A DNA stretch of 64,000 bases, taken from Zymoseptoria tritici IPO323. Its lineage: Eukaryota; Ascomycota; Dothideomycetes; Mycosphaerellales; Mycosphaerellaceae. The DNA lies in the NCBI RefSeq assembly GCF_000219625.1, contig NC_018210.1:1488001-1552000 (forward strand), read 5' to 3'. The notes under the pieces were generated by a model, which worked only from the letters and a program-made list of their open reading frames with translations, was not told the DNA's origin and did not search any database. Within the stretch, counting starts at the first letter, position 1. Every line of letters starts with the position of its first letter. The translations under genes were made by a program, and so were the position numbers. Below are positions 22,633 to 35,294 of this stretch, piece after piece.

Positions 22633-23928
22633 ATGAAAACAGCGGAGAGAAGAGGAAGCTTCGCAAGGGCGTTTGATCGGGTGCGTTCGGTGATGAAACG
22701 CAAGAGGAATGCGACTTCGCCGGATCTGGCCACACCAATGGAGGCGCCACGGAGAGAGAGCGTGGATTTGGTTTTGAGACCGGCGACTGCGAAAGCTGTT
22801 GCAAGAGGAGAACAAACGGAGAGCTCAGCACAGACGTCGGCACCGACCACATCATCGAGCACTCCGAAACGCACCACAATGGACCTACCAATCACGGTCG
22901 ATCCTGACTACGAGTCGGAGGAAGCGCTTCTCCCCATGGTCGACAGCCGCTCGGACATCAGAGATCACCACATTCAAGAGCTATTCTCACGACATGGGTC
23001 GCACGGGTCACAATTCAGACCACACTACCGGGACCTGTCACCGGACCGGCCTACAAAGATACGACGAGTTGAAAAGCCGATCCGCATCAGAATACACTGG
23101 ACATGTCACCAATGCGATAGAAACTTCGGCCGCGAGCAGACATGCGTGCAATGCGGACACCAAAGATGCAAGGAATGCCCGAGACAGCCACCAAAGCAAG
23201 TGAGGGCAATGCTGGACAGCGCGCGATGCAGCATGGAGCGCGACGAGCGAGAAAGACTCGGCTTGACATCAGACGAGGAGGAAGCAGTGGCAGTCCGACC
23301 ATCCTCAACCGCCAGCTCGCCGGCCATCCTCACTTCACCCATACCCTTCACCTCCGCACCTCTCGACATCGACTCGAGCACAGACGAACAAGAGTCGACC
23401 CTCGACCTCTCCTTCTACACCCGCCCACGTTCCGCACTCCGCACCTCTATCCGCTCAACCCGGCAACCTCCAACCGTCATTCACCAAATGTGCCACGAAT
23501 GCGAAGCACCTCTCCTCTCCACCACCACCTCCTGTCCACACTGCAACCACACCCGATGCGAGAACTGTCCCGCTCCAGCATCACCCAACACCGCCGCCGC
23601 TGCAACCCAATGGATTGCCGCCCGTCGAGCCCTCACCTCCCGCAGCCTCTCCGCCGACAATGCCCTCGCCGCAACATCACCACCAATGCTCAAAGCCGTC
23701 CGCCGCGTGTACCGCAAACCTCGTCAACGCGTACGCTATAATTGCGAGCACTGCGGGACAATGTTCATCGCCGGCGACCCGTGTCGGGAATGCGGACACG
23801 AGCGATGTGGGGACTGCCTGAGGGAACCTCCACGTAGGACTGCGACGAGTTTTGACCCCGAATTGTTGGCGTTGGTGAATGCGAGGTTAGCGGCGCATGC
23901 GGCGAGTTTGACGCAGCCGGTGGCTTAG
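22633..23928 (+). CDS. Protein with three Cys/His zinc-binding modules
   Basis: Single exon, 431 residues, with a basic N-terminus (KRKRNAT). Three related modules follow the pattern CxxC, 9-11 residues, CxxCxHxRCxxC. Module 1 starts near residue 157 (CHQCDRNF, then CVQCGHQRCKECP), module 2 near 286 (CHECEAPL, then CPHCNHTRCENCP) and module 3 near 369 (CEHCGTMF, then CRECGHERCGDC). Each has six Cys and one His and is followed by a basic or Pro-rich tail (RQPPK, REPPRR). The arrangement resembles double zinc ribbons and predicts structural zinc sites. The linkers are disordered and rich in Ser, Thr and Pro. Function is unknown; a nucleic-acid or protein-binding role is only a guess. It is preceded by a long C/T-rich leader. 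No close neighbour suggests a pathway. Confidence 0.85.
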   Translation: MKTAERRGSFARAFDRVRSVMKRKRNATSPDLATPMEAPRRESVDLVLRPATAKAVARGEQTESSAQTSAPTTSSSTPKRTTMDLPITVDPDYESEEALLPMVDSRSDIRDHHIQELFSRHGSHGSQFRPHYRDLSPDRPTKIRRVEKPIRIRIHWTCHQCDRNFGREQTCVQCGHQRCKECPRQPPKQVRAMLDSARCSMERDERERLGLTSDEEEAVAVRPSSTASSPAILTSPIPFTSAPLDIDSSTDEQESTLDLSFYTRPRSALRTSIRSTRQPPTVIHQMCHECEAPLLSTTTSCPHCNHTRCENCPAPASPNTAAAATQWIAARRALTSRSLSADNALAATSPPMLKAVRRVYRKPRQRVRYNCEHCGTMFIAGDPCRECGHERCGDCLREPPRRTATSFDPELLALVNARLAAHAASLTQPVA

Positions 23929-26900
23929 ATGAGCGAGATTGAGATTGTGTTGTTTGCCATCATTATACCCTTTGCTGTCATTTCCGGAGGAGATACTGCT
24001 GGTGCACGACGAAGACTTGAATGTCTATATGATACCATTTTGCTGTTATCTTCAAGACGTATATACATCTATGCTCACGACTACGACATTTGTCGACTTC
24101 ACCTAATCATCGCCCTTTCACCATTCCCTAGGATCATATTCCACTTTGACAGAGACAGGAGTGGCAAACCGCAACCAACCCAACGCAAGGGCTCACAATC
24201 ACTGATGAAAAGAGCGAATGCATGTTCACATTTCCGGTCCCGCGTGCAGGAATGAGTTTCAAAGCGGTGTGAGAGGTAAACGCCACCAACGCATGCGAAA
24301 CGCACGGTAGCGAGGCACGTTTTCGGGCCACGAGGTTGCCATGCTTTGCTTTCCCTCGTTTCGAAATGATGGTGATCTTTGGTTACGACATTATTTTGAC
24401 TGAGTCACGTGGTAGGACGATGGAAGCGAGGACCTTGCTGCTTGCACTGCTCAAATGCCCTCTCGCCTTGAGGATTCACGACGGTAGTTGTTATCTAAAC
24501 GGGCCAGCTCCGCGCTCCCCTTCAGTCTTCTGCCCCTCTCGTCCGGAAGATGTGGTTCGAGCGACCGCACACAATACACTTTCCCACCGCGCATATTTAA
24601 ACTTTCCACTGCTGAGGATCCTCCACTTTCTTCACAGAGAGCTCGGTGATCGATCCACAGTCGGTTGGGCACGTTGGAAACGAAGGAGGGGTTTCCGGTC
24701 TGGGCCGTCTTTGGTCTTCCCCAACTTCATTCCATCTCGCCTCGCGACTTGCGAGTCGTCGACCGACAACTCTGGTCAGAGTGCACTCCATGTCTCACCG
24801 CACGCCAGCACATCGTCCGAAACATGGCGACATCATGGTTCCCTTCGAAGCTCTGTGCTCCGAAGCGAGGTGGCGAAGTGTCAAGATTGGTTTGGCACCG
24901 CTGCTTATCTTGCGCATCACTGATCGAGTTGCGCGATCAAGTCCTAGCGTTGCTGAAATCTCTCACGCACGTGTTCGAGATGCGGACGGCGATGATGGAA
25001 TCGGCATTGGCGTCTGCTGACAGACGTGCGTTCGCTCCCGGAGCTTTGGGCTGGGATCGTCGCTGCTGCGCGCTCCACAGCTACGGCTGACGCCGGATGG
25101 GAAAAGTCAATTGCTTGCGTAAGCCAGGTGGGGAGGGCAAGAAGTGTAAAGTTGATGTTGTTGGTGGTGGAGGTTTCTCCACCTGTTAATGGGAAAGACT
25201 AGGGCGAGAGGAGGGATTGCGGATATTTGCGCTTTCGAGGTTGTTCTTCTTCTTCATGGAGATCTCAGATCAGGCCGTTGATGAAAGGGCCATTCACTTC
25301 TGAAGTGCTAAACTCTGCTCCGAAGAAGGCAATGCAAAACGGCGGTCATGGCAAGTTGCACTCGACGACACACGTTGTCGGCCTTGCGAGACTCTCGTTG
25401 TTGAGCTGCCAACTCTGACCTCACTGTTGATGCATATGCCTTCATTCATTCCTGCCAAAGGTCCTGTGAGCCGTTCCTGTCAGTCGACACACCCGTCCAG
25501 CAACTCTACGCGGGCTACCAAGCAATTGATCCATCATCATGGTGAAATAGGACCGAACCCGGATGGACTTTCTGAACCCGGGACTTGGGTCGGTGTGTCC
25601 AGCGTCTTGGGATGAAGACTCCGCCTGGTCCGGACGACGTTACGCCATGTTTCCTCCACAACCGTGATCCTACGGCCGCGCGAAGTTCGGAGTTTGCGGT
25701 CAACGTCGTGGAACGGATTTTCATCACGGCTTCGGAGGTCGGATCACAGGCCCGACAATCCGCAGGCAGCCCTACCAGGACCCATCGAGATTCGAGGCTG
25801 AGGTCAGGGCACACATCATTCTTCACATCGTTGCCGGTCTTGTGAGCGTTGTGTCCGCTGCCAATTGCAGCTGGAAGACGTTGCAGCCCACAGCGGACGC
25901 AAAGCCTTCGATTGCTGCCTCGCCAGATTTCACCCAACACCGTGGAAAGTCTCGCCGCAGACCCGGTAATGTCTCAAGCCTCACTAAAGCTCCTGCTCAA
26001 GCATATATCCCTCAGTCGGCGACTCCGAGACACAACATTCACCTGGGTCTGACTATCGACCACATTCACCGCCAGGAAGCCATTAATGGCGTTCACAAAA
26101 TCTCGGAGCATCGTCTATTGTTGCTCTTGTTCTGGACCTGGAGAATAACCACGAAGCGTAGCGCCTCTCGCGGAGAATGCTCCGACCAATGACAAGCTCG
26201 GGGAAAGACTTAGGTATGTCTCACAAAAACTCAAAGATGTCTGAGGTTCTGGCTGAGGACTTCCAGACCTTCTGTTGAGTTTGCTATTGCCGCTGAATAT
26301 GGGAAAAGGTCCAAGGATTATGGTTGTTGCTGCTTGCTATACCGGATTGAGCTGCAAGTGCCGTGAGGAGACGTTAAACTCTGATCGTTTTTCGGGATTT
26401 TGAAAGACGTTGGGTTGAGAAGTTGACTTCAGTTGTGTCGGTACCGAAGGGGGTGTCGCAAGCATTGTTCGAATTATCGGGAACCTCACCCATGCCAGAT
26501 GACTCTGATAACTTCCTGGATTTGCAAATCATGAGGATGGACACTTTGGTGGCCAGCTTCCGAACAAAATGCTGTAATGCCGCCATGTCTCACGGCAACG
26601 TTGCTCGATATGGCCCAGTCTGCAATCCAGTTCTCTTCTTGAAGACCCGCCCATGGACAGCAGGTCTGCTCGTCATTGGGACTGGACGTACAGCTGTTCG
26701 CAGAGTAAAACCTTCAGTACTTCTGTCTTCGAACCAGCAGAGGAGCGTACTTTCCGATCTTTCTGTTGAGAGAGCTCGATATCCTCGACTTCCTGCGATT
26801 GCTGGCGAGCGAGCTGATCACTGGTCCGCGAACGGCTCTCAAGCTTCGCTCGCATCAAGTTCGTGACGAAGATCAGCCATCGTGCCACATCATCAGTGGC

Positions 26901-27960
26901 TTCTGAAGGTCTATCACAAAGCTGCGATACAATTCCGTGGTCAACCTACCGCACCAGCATGTCATCGCGCAGTCTACCCATTCCTCGATGCATTGCAGCG
27001 TCATCTATGATACCCGCCGCCATCTTTGCTTTCACCATGGCTGGCACCAGCGTCCGCACGAGAAGACCTCAACACCGGCTTCAGGATTCAGGAGCTACAA
27101 CTACTTGGTCACTTGAAATCGAGAACCGTAGGGAACGCCATTGGTACAAGCACCATCTCCGTTACACATTCAACTGCTTGTTACCACCGTCAGCATTCCA
27201 TGGCGCTCACACAAGCTCGACCTCCAATATAGCAGCTCCAATCACGCATTTCTTACATTCGTTCGCCAACCTGACTGCGACTCACCGCAATTGTCAACGT
27301 TCACTGTCACCAGTACCTGCCGATGGCGTGCTCCAGCACCACGAGCCGATTGGCATGAGAATCAGCCATCGTTCTTCTCTGACTCAAAGACCGAGCTCAG
27401 GACGGTCGCATCCCAACAGCATCTTCTGCAAAGGGCAAGAAAAGAGGGCAAGAATATGCATTGGTCACGTCCGTGGCGATCAATTTGCGCGAATCGATAC
27501 GAAGCAAGGATATGACACGATCCCACCAGCGCAAAGTCCGCGTAGCAAACAACATATTCCTTGGATCATTGGCGGCACACGATCACTCGCCCTGCGGTCT
27601 TCCAAACCGCATATTGTCGAACTCAAAGCCCGATGATCGGACAAGCTCCGAGCTGCCTGACAGCTCGCCGTGGTTTTTGTTGGAACTAAGCCCCTGCGCT
27701 CCATGGTTCACCGAAAGGATACCCTCTGGTAACGCAAAGAATGACTTCACGCACCGGCTTGGCGGGGATGTAAAAATGTGGCAGCCTGGTCATCCCGCTC
27801 TGTCTACCTACTTAAGTCACACGATTCCTCCGACTTTTCGACCTTCCACCGCCTCTGAACGGAAGCCCAGCTCGCGACGAACACTTCGCAATACGCTCGA
27901 AGCCAACTTGCATCAGAGTGCTCATCAACTCGCGTGAAAGACTTCTCCAATCACCCAAAG
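23929..27960. other. Gene-poor stretch of about 4 kb
   Basis: No gene could be supported. The longer open frames here (24336-24923 +, 25515-25940 -, 26863-27636 +) lack domains, have low-quality composition and overlap one another in different frames. The most protein-like short frame starts at an ATG at 24824 and runs 88 codons to 25090, with a helical middle (SLIELRDQVLALLKSL); it is too weak to call. No transposon termini, inverted repeats or tRNA boxes were seen. The 5' leader of the gene at 27961 lies at the right end. Confidence 0.45.
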
Positions 27961-28611
27961 ATGGACAAAAACATCTGGACCGACAATGCCATCGAGGCTG
28001 CCAGGCACGCGGCCGACCAGCACATCAAGGAAGGACTCAGAGTCGCCTACATTCCGGTCGTCTTGCTGCTGGTCGTCTTCCCTCTGATCACCTGGACATT
28101 ACCTTCTGGTATCAGGAGAGCTCTCGCGAACATCACGCCACGCCTTGTCAATTACACTCTTCTGGTGAGCTGTACGACAGCATTCGTGGTTAGCGGCCTC
28201 ATACCCGATTTGATGCGGATCCTCATGTACACTGGCTTCCAGTTCGGTCAACGACAAATGCTGCCGCCCGTCCTTCCGAGCTCATGCGAGCTGGCGAGGC
28301 AGATCGAGGAGAGAAACGATGTGTGGCCATGTGCGAAAGAAGAGCTACACGCGGCCTGGAGGACTGGTGGTCTGTCCGCGGAGGTGCTGTGGCAGAACAT
28401 GCTGTGGTGGATGTTGCTTCAGGTCGTCTGGGTGATCGGCTTTGGCTTTGCAGCTGCCTGGATGAGTGAGACAATGAGCTCGAAGGAAGGCAAGGCTTGC
28501 ACGCTGCAGAGCTGTTCATGCCACAACCCGGAGCAGGTGGAACGCAAGGAAAGCACTGTACTTGGGGCAAAGTCCGAGGCACAGATCGACTTCCCGCGCC
28601 CAAGTGCATAG
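27961..28611 (+). CDS. Small unknown membrane protein with three predicted helices
   Basis: Single exon, 216 residues from the ATG at 27961; the frame opens at a GTG at 27934, which is not a fungal start. Three hydrophobic segments are visible: AYIPVVLLLVVFPLITWTL near residue 30, VNYTLLVSCTTAFVVSGLI near 65, and NMLWWMLLQVVWVIGFGFAA near 150. The soluble loop between helices two and three is about 65 residues with two Cys. The tail has a Cys cluster (CTLQSCSCH) that could be lipidated or bind metal. I do not recognise a family. It stands alone, with no gene close by on either side. Confidence 0.7.
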   Translation: MDKNIWTDNAIEAARHAADQHIKEGLRVAYIPVVLLLVVFPLITWTLPSGIRRALANITPRLVNYTLLVSCTTAFVVSGLIPDLMRILMYTGFQFGQRQMLPPVLPSSCELARQIEERNDVWPCAKEELHAAWRTGGLSAEVLWQNMLWWMLLQVVWVIGFGFAAAWMSETMSSKEGKACTLQSCSCHNPEQVERKESTVLGAKSEAQIDFPRPSA

Positions 28612-30988
28612 CGGCAAGTCACGCCAGACCATCAAGCGAGACACGATCTCGACAAGGCCCTGGACGCAACACATACCTCGACTATCTGATCCATCCAGGG
28701 ACATCAAAGGATGCTGTTCACTCACAATTCAGGGGATGCTGATTGACGGTCCGAGACCTTGATCTCTACTCATCAGAACGGGTTTACGGTGCAAGCAAAC
28801 GCAAAGTGCATGCAGTTATACGGCTGGGGGGTATTGTCTGACTGACAACGGGCTCGAGGTGCTCGGTGGGCGGATAGCATCGAGGTGGAGGACCTAAGTG
28901 GCACTGGTTTTGTGGGCGGGCGGTTGCTGCGATGGTGAATCACACTCAGTTATGTCTTCTCCATCGAAAGCCATGTGCAGTACCCCAGATACAACTGCGT
29001 TCCCCGCTTTATCGTCGATAGCATATCTTACCACACTTCGCCTCACTTCTCTCGCAGTTACAGCGGTTTGCGCATCGGAGGCGGTGGTCGGCATAGCGTT
29101 CGAGCATAGGAACAGTATCGGAGTTTTCATTTTGTGTGTTAGCCTCCGGACGGTGTAGATCTGGGAAGCCCAAATGACCTTTGCTGCAGCCATGACCCTG
29201 GAAGTTTGCATACGACTACAGTGAACATCGTTCATCCAAGAATTAGCATGGTCCTCGGCCAATGTACGCTTGAGAAATTGTCGATACCTGCTAAAGCAGG
29301 GCTTCGATAGAGGACTTTGGCTAGCGTAAGCGATAATCCTATGCGTACGTAGGCCCCTGTACCTCTTCTCAGGCGCTTCGGAATCTTGAGAAGAGCAGAA
29401 TCGAGTGCAGGAGCGGATTTCGAATATGCAGCTTAGTCGTCTGGAACGGGCCTGGAGGGACTTCCAAATATCCGAAAAATAGCTTCGATTTGGCATAGTT
29501 GTCACGGAGATTTCAAGCACCTCAAAGATTGGCTTGATCATTGGGCCATCCTGTCCCCCAACACGGATTCGACGTGCTACGAGGATAATACGGGACGATG
29601 AGCTTGCGCTGGGGTGTCACGAAGTATATGCGAGTGTAGTCAGTCATGCGGGTCTAGAACTACTTCGGGGCTGGAGAATCCTTGTCGAAGATATGGTCAT
29701 CGCTTTTGCTCGACTGACGTCGAAGCAGAGATCTGTTTTGATGTTGCACAGCACGAGAGCATCGGTTCACGACGTAACGAAACTGTCAATCAGACCTTGC
29801 TCGAATACGCCAATGTGTCTCTGTCCAATACGTATGGTCGACTAACGCTTCTCCCGAACGGAGAGAGGCACGCCCTGAATCAAGCCATTCCGGACCCGAA
29901 ACGCTCCGTCCTCTCTCTTACAATGCTTGTGCAAGCTCCAGGATGTGAACGTCGTTGCAAAGACTTTGATTCCGCGGCACGGGTGGAGCAGCACTCGGCC
30001 GGAGCAGAACTGGCCGTCCATCCGTCCTGCGTAGTGGAACTGCTGTATGATCACCAGCGTGAAGTCATCCTCCATTCGCCGACGCTGTGCTTCTGTGCGT
30101 CTTTGCAGTATTTTAAGCCTCCCTGCAGGACGGCATTGACCTCGTGATCCGAGTTGACACGTGCCAATCCCAGATGCCGATTTGGCGGGGATCTGCCCTG
30201 AGGAAAGTCAATCGTGACATTGCAATGGCCGTGAAAGGACCAGAACAGCCCATTGTACTTCCACATCCTGTGACCGTGTCGCGTAATAAGTAGCACGAGA
30301 GGGGCGGGAGTCTCATCGCTTGTATAGAATTACCACGTCGTGGCAACCTTCCCCGTTCCGCCCAGCCCAGCGAAACGACTCACACGATTCAAGCAGTGCA
30401 GTCGTTGTAAAGTCAATCCCGTCAATTCAGGGTCTTGCAGAAAATCGGGCCAGTCACAAAGTTCCATCGATGCACGCCATCGTCCATAGGTCCATTTTTG
30501 CGACTCAACATCGCCGTGTCTTTTTCAGACTGACCATGGGGAAACAGGCGGACGGCTGCAGTGAATGATGCAGTTTGCTTGATCTGTTGCTGCGGTGAAT
30601 CCAGGGCCGGGTCATTCTCCTACTTCACTGATCTTGGACAGCGCTTTGTCACAAAACCCGGCACAAAGGCGTAGAAGCTCGACTTGATCTTCTACTACTA
30701 CTCCAGGTAGTGTCGAGCGAAGAAAGCTGCGTCTGCGCCTGCCGGTGTGATATCACAGCTCTCTGTGTGAGCCTCACTGCACGCTGTGCATGAGATCAGC
30801 ATTCGCGTGCCTCTCTTGCACAGTGCCGTGCACTCTCACGCTCGTCACCTCCTACTATCGTCACCTATTATCCCACCGCTTTGTCTACACTCGACGATCC
30901 CTTTCCTGAGCAGTGGTGTCCGGTCGGACACGCTCTCGCCGGATCTCAGGCCGGTCCGACAACACCCTCAGCTTCGCCCTCACTCAAG
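28612..30988. other. Intergenic, no supported gene
   Basis: A 215-codon minus-strand frame (28894-29541) and a 177-codon plus-strand frame (29614-30147) exist but show no domain or motif and have atypical composition. The right end, from about 30780, is C/T-rich and should be the leader of the SPX-ankyrin-GDPD gene. Confidence 0.45.
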
Positions 30989-33900
30989 ATGAAGTTCGGA
31001 CAGAATCTCCCACGAAACCAGGTCCCGGAATGGGCGTCCTCCTACATCGACTACAAGGCCCTCAAGAAGTTGATCAAGGCCGCGAAGCAAGAGACCGAGC
31101 AGAATGGAGAGGAGCCAGATTTGGCTGGTACAGTGAGCCCGTATAGTGCCCAAGATTGATGATCTAACTGTCCTCCAGAGTTCTTCTACACTCTGGACCG
31201 CCAGCTCGAGGATGTCGACACCTTTTACAACCGCAAATACGCCGAATTCTCCCGCCGACTACGACTGCTCTTCGATCGATATGGCATGGCTTCGAAGCTC
31301 AAGGATGGCATGGATCAGGGTGATATGGAAGATCTGATGGGCACTTTGTTGGAGTTGAGAGGACAATACCGCCATCTACAATGGTATGGAGATGTGAACA
31401 AGAGAGGGTTTGTCAAGATTACGAAGAAGCTGGACAAGAAGATAGCGTCTTCGTCTACGCAGACTCGGTATCTGGCGACCAAGGTCGATCCGAAAGCGTT
31501 TGCGACAAACAACAAATTGACGCTGGACATGCGATCGATCAACGAATGGCTGTCAAATTTGGGCGAGGTAAAAGTGGTGAGCGACTCCGATTCAGTACAT
31601 TCAGGAAGCTCAGGATCAATGCATCGCATGGGATCACGGACGGCTTTGAAGATTGCAACGTCCGCGCTAGAGGCCATGGAGCTTGCTGCTAGAGAGGATG
31701 ACCCGGAGAAATTGCTCACACTGGTCGCGGCCGCCACACCGAATGCTAGCGAGACTGCTGAACGAGGACTCCTGTTGGACCTTTTTCAGCGAGCGATTTC
31801 GTTCAAGTCGATGAGATGTATCCAAGCGATCATTCGAAAAGTGCCGTCGATCGATCGGGAAGACGACATGAACAAGCGCAGCTGCTTGCACAAACTTATC
31901 ATTGCGGCAGGACGTGCCAGAGCGTCGCAAAATGCTGGTGGTTTCGACCAAATATCCAAGACAATAGCATTTATAAATGCCGCAGAGCCGCCGGTCAGAG
32001 TTCCAGGAGCCTTCAAAGTTGAGGAGCGAGATCCAGAGCAGGAACCTTTCAAGGACGACCAAGCGGAGCGAGTGATGGACTTCATCCTCAGCATGCTTAG
32101 CGAGGAACAGCGCTCAGCGGTAATGACAAAGGACATATACGGACGCATGCCATTGCACTATGCAGCACAGTACGGGCTGGTCTTTGCCAGTCAATTGCTT
32201 ATGAAGTATATGCAAGATTGGCACCTTTTCGATCTGACAGAAGGCATCGACTCTCCCATATGGCAAGATCTCGAAGGCTTTGCACCTCTGCATCTGGCAG
32301 TCATTGGAGGACACTACCGCACATCCAAGGCTCTACTGCTGGTGGACGACTGGCACAATTTTACAGACCACCGACTAACGAGCAAGCACGTCGAAAAGAG
32401 CGGGCTTTCCCTCGCATTGGCAACCAAGTCAAATTTTCACAAGATTGTCAAGCTGCTGGTCGATGCCGGAGTAAATGTCAATTACCAGGATGAGCAGGGA
32501 GAAACTGCGCTTCACATTGCCGCTAGATTCGGCCATGAGGATTGCGCCTCCGCTCTGCTTGCACCTGTCAATGGAGAGCGTCAGGTCAACCTTGAGCTTG
32601 CAGAGAAGTCATACAACTGGACGCCACTCTTCATTGCTTCGGTCAATGGCCACCTCCCCATCGTCAAAGCCTTGGTCGACGCTGGCGCTCGAATCAACAA
32701 GGTCGACTCATCGCAATGGACGCCGAAAGAACATGCTGCCTTGAGAGGCCACATGGACGTTGCGAAATACCTGGCTCAGTTCACACCACCTCCTAGTATG
32801 AATCCAAGTCCGGACCTCGCGGCGCAGCTATCTGGATCTCCACCTGCTGCGTCGTCACTTGAGGACCGTCGCTCGAATGGTGCTGAGAAAGAGCAGCCTT
32901 TGAAAGCTCGAGTTCCGGAGCCCGTCAAGTCTTTCGGTCATCGATATCTCACTGACGAGACGATGGTTCTGGTCAGTCTGGGCACTCTGGACGAACACAA
33001 GGACATATCGCCGATCAGTCTGGAGAACATTGCGATTACAGATGCGCACGCCACACAGCTCGATACAGCTCTATCATTAGTGGTGTCTGCGCAAGGAGCG
33101 AGTGGTGAACCAACTGTCATCGACCTGCCGATTCAGGAGGAGATCAGTACGGCGTTCATGACCTTCACCACCAAGGATCCTTCAAAGGTGAAGCTGTTGT
33201 TCGATTTGGTGCCTACATACTCTGGATCTACCAACAAGCGTATTGCTCGTGCTGTTGCATTACTCTCCAGCATCAAGCCTGGTGTTGGCAACAAACGCAT
33301 GACCTTGCAGACTGATCTCAGTGTGCCACTCCTGGCCGGTCCTGACTTCGATGTCATCGGCTCCATCAACTTCAACTTCCTCATTATCACGCCTTTCACA
33401 CACCCTGCGCTGAGCATCAGTGAGGAAAAGACGTACTGGACCAAGTCGTCTACAATGGTCATCGGACATCGTGGTTTGGGAAAGAACATGGCAACCAAGA
33501 CATCACTCCAACTTGGAGAGAACACGATTCAATCCTTCATCACAGCCGCCAATCTAGGAGCATCATACGTCGAATTCGATGTGCAAATGACGAAAGACCA
33601 CGTCCCAGTCATCTACCACGACTTTCTCGTCAGCGAAACCGGAGCCGACGTCCCAGTCCACACCTTGACCCTCGAACAATTCCTCGCACTGAGCGAAACA
33701 CCACGCAGCACCCGACCAACCACTCCCGCCCACTCCTCCACCAACAGCAGATCCGAACAAGACTACCCCGATCCACGGCGTCCTCAACGCTCCTACTCCC
33801 TCGGCGGCGCCCCAATCCCCGACAAGTCCAAAGACCGCATGCGCCACACCCGCGACTTCAAAATCAAAGGCTTCAAAGGCAATTCCCGCGGCGACTTCAT

Positions 33901-34576
33901 CCAATCACCCTTCACCACCCTCGAGGAAATGTTCAAGACGATCCCCGAGGAAGTCGGGTTCAACATTGAGATGAAATACCCCATGCTCTTCGAGTCCGTG
34001 CAAGAGGAAATGGACACGTACGCCGTGGAACTCAATTCCTTCGTCGACACCGTCCTCCGCATGGTCTACGATCTCCGCAAGAAACGCAACATCGTCTTCT
34101 CCTCTTTCCATCCGGACCTCTGCCTCCTCCTCACGTTCAAACAACCCTCCATCCCCGTCCTCTTCCTCACCGACGCGGGCTGCTCTCCCGTCGGCGATAT
34201 CCGCGCGAGTTCCCTGCAGGAGGCGATTCGTTTCGCCAGTCGGTGGAATCTCCTCGGCATCGTGTCAGCCGCGGAACCCTTTGTTCTCTGCCCGCGACTC
34301 ATCAATGTCGTGCAGAGCTCGGAACTGGTCTGTGTGAGCTACGGCACTTTGAATAACGATCCGCACAATAGCAATTTGCAGGCTCAAGCGGGGATTGACG
34401 CGGTGATTGTGGACAGTGTGGCGAGAGTGCGGAAGGGGTTGACGGAGGCTGTGGCTGGGACTGTGAAGGAGGAGATAGGTCGAGGGAAGACGGAGGAAGC
34501 GAAGAGTGAGGTGAGTGACGGGAGTGATGAGCAGACACTTTCGAAGGAGCTTGAGGGGAGGTTGGAGTTGGTCTGA
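30989..34576 (+). CDS. GDE1: SPX-ankyrin-GDPD glycerophosphodiester phosphodiesterase (Gde1 type)
   Basis: Two exons (30989-31127, 31179-34576; 1178 residues). The N-terminus MKFGQNLPRNQVPEWASSYI is a classical SPX start, and the SPX domain, which senses inositol pyrophosphates, covers roughly residues 1-190. Ankyrin repeats occupy about 365-590 (MPLHYAAQYG, APLHLAVIGGH, TALHIAARFGH, TPLFIASVNGH). The GDPD domain spans about 805-1110 with GHRG (His810), GENT, EFDVQMTKD and NIEMKYP. These catalytic residues look intact, which favours Gde1, the glycerophosphocholine-cleaving enzyme, over the related phosphate regulator Pho81, whose GDPD region is usually degenerate. Length fits yeast Gde1 (about 1220). 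Intron 1 (31128-31178, GTACAG...CAG) splits the SPX domain. KCS1, which makes inositol pyrophosphates that SPX domains bind, lies 16 kb downstream; this is probably coincidental. Confidence 0.93.
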
Positions 34577-35294
34577 GCATTTCTTTGGAGTTGCTGCATT
34601 TTGATCTGCGATCTCATGCTTTTATTGCTTGTTACGATTGCATGGATTGAGGCCTCAGCTTTCGATACCGTTAGCCGTGGCGGGAAGGATTCAGCATTCA
34701 ACATGAAATGCCACTACAGCAGGCATCGAGGAAGATGGCAAAGGCGTTCTGCTGAGATTCTTGCTTTGGGCAACAGAATCATTGGCCGAGGGAGTTCTGC
34801 TCAGATGTCTGACCGTTCGGGTCCTTGGGCTGAGTTCAGTTGCCTGGTGTGTTTGACCAGTCGGCCACATTCAGTGACGAGAGGAGCATGTCGGGAAGCA
34901 TTTTCGGGTTAAAATAGGTTGGGCGGCGCTCGCGTTCACAATCTGAATCGCTTGAGCTTGCCGTTGATTGCATATTTGAACAGTTATAGAATCGATCTTC
35001 CTTCGTTGTTCTGGCATGGCCTTCATTTGCGAGAGTGCTCACGCCTTCCCACTCTTGCAGGATGGATGCGGACGGCCGAGTGACTTCTCGTTCAGTGCAT
35101 GTATCGTTATAGCAATGCTATGCTATGCTACGCTATGTATGTATTCCCGGGGTATACCAAAGAAAGACTTGCGCCCAAAGGACATTCACCTGTCGATGAG
35201 TCCCGATATGCTTCGCTCGCCGAAAGAAACGACCGACTTCACTCAAGTCCATCTCCCGTCCCCTTCCTCCTCCTCTCCATGCATCCTCTCACCC
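34577..35294. other. Convergent 3' intergenic region with a short microsatellite
   Basis: This lies between the 3' ends of the GDE1-type gene (+) and the CSC1-like gene (-). It contains a short ATGCT repeat. No gene was seen. Confidence 0.55.
35115..35134. repeat. ATGCT microsatellite, four units
   Basis: Four units of ATGCT run in tandem, the last with one mismatch, followed by a short ATGT stretch. Confidence 0.75.

Noticed and set aside
26863..27636. A 257-codon plus-strand open frame in the gene-poor interval
   Set aside because: No domain, unusual composition rich in Ser, His and Arg, and overlap with other frames of similar quality.
28894..29541. A 215-codon minus-strand open frame
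   Set aside because: No recognisable motif, no intron signals that extend it and implausible composition; left as unsupported.
30989..34576. Assignment as the phosphate regulator Pho81
   Set aside because: The GDPD motifs GHRG, GENT and EFDVQ are intact, which fits a catalytic Gde1-type enzyme better.
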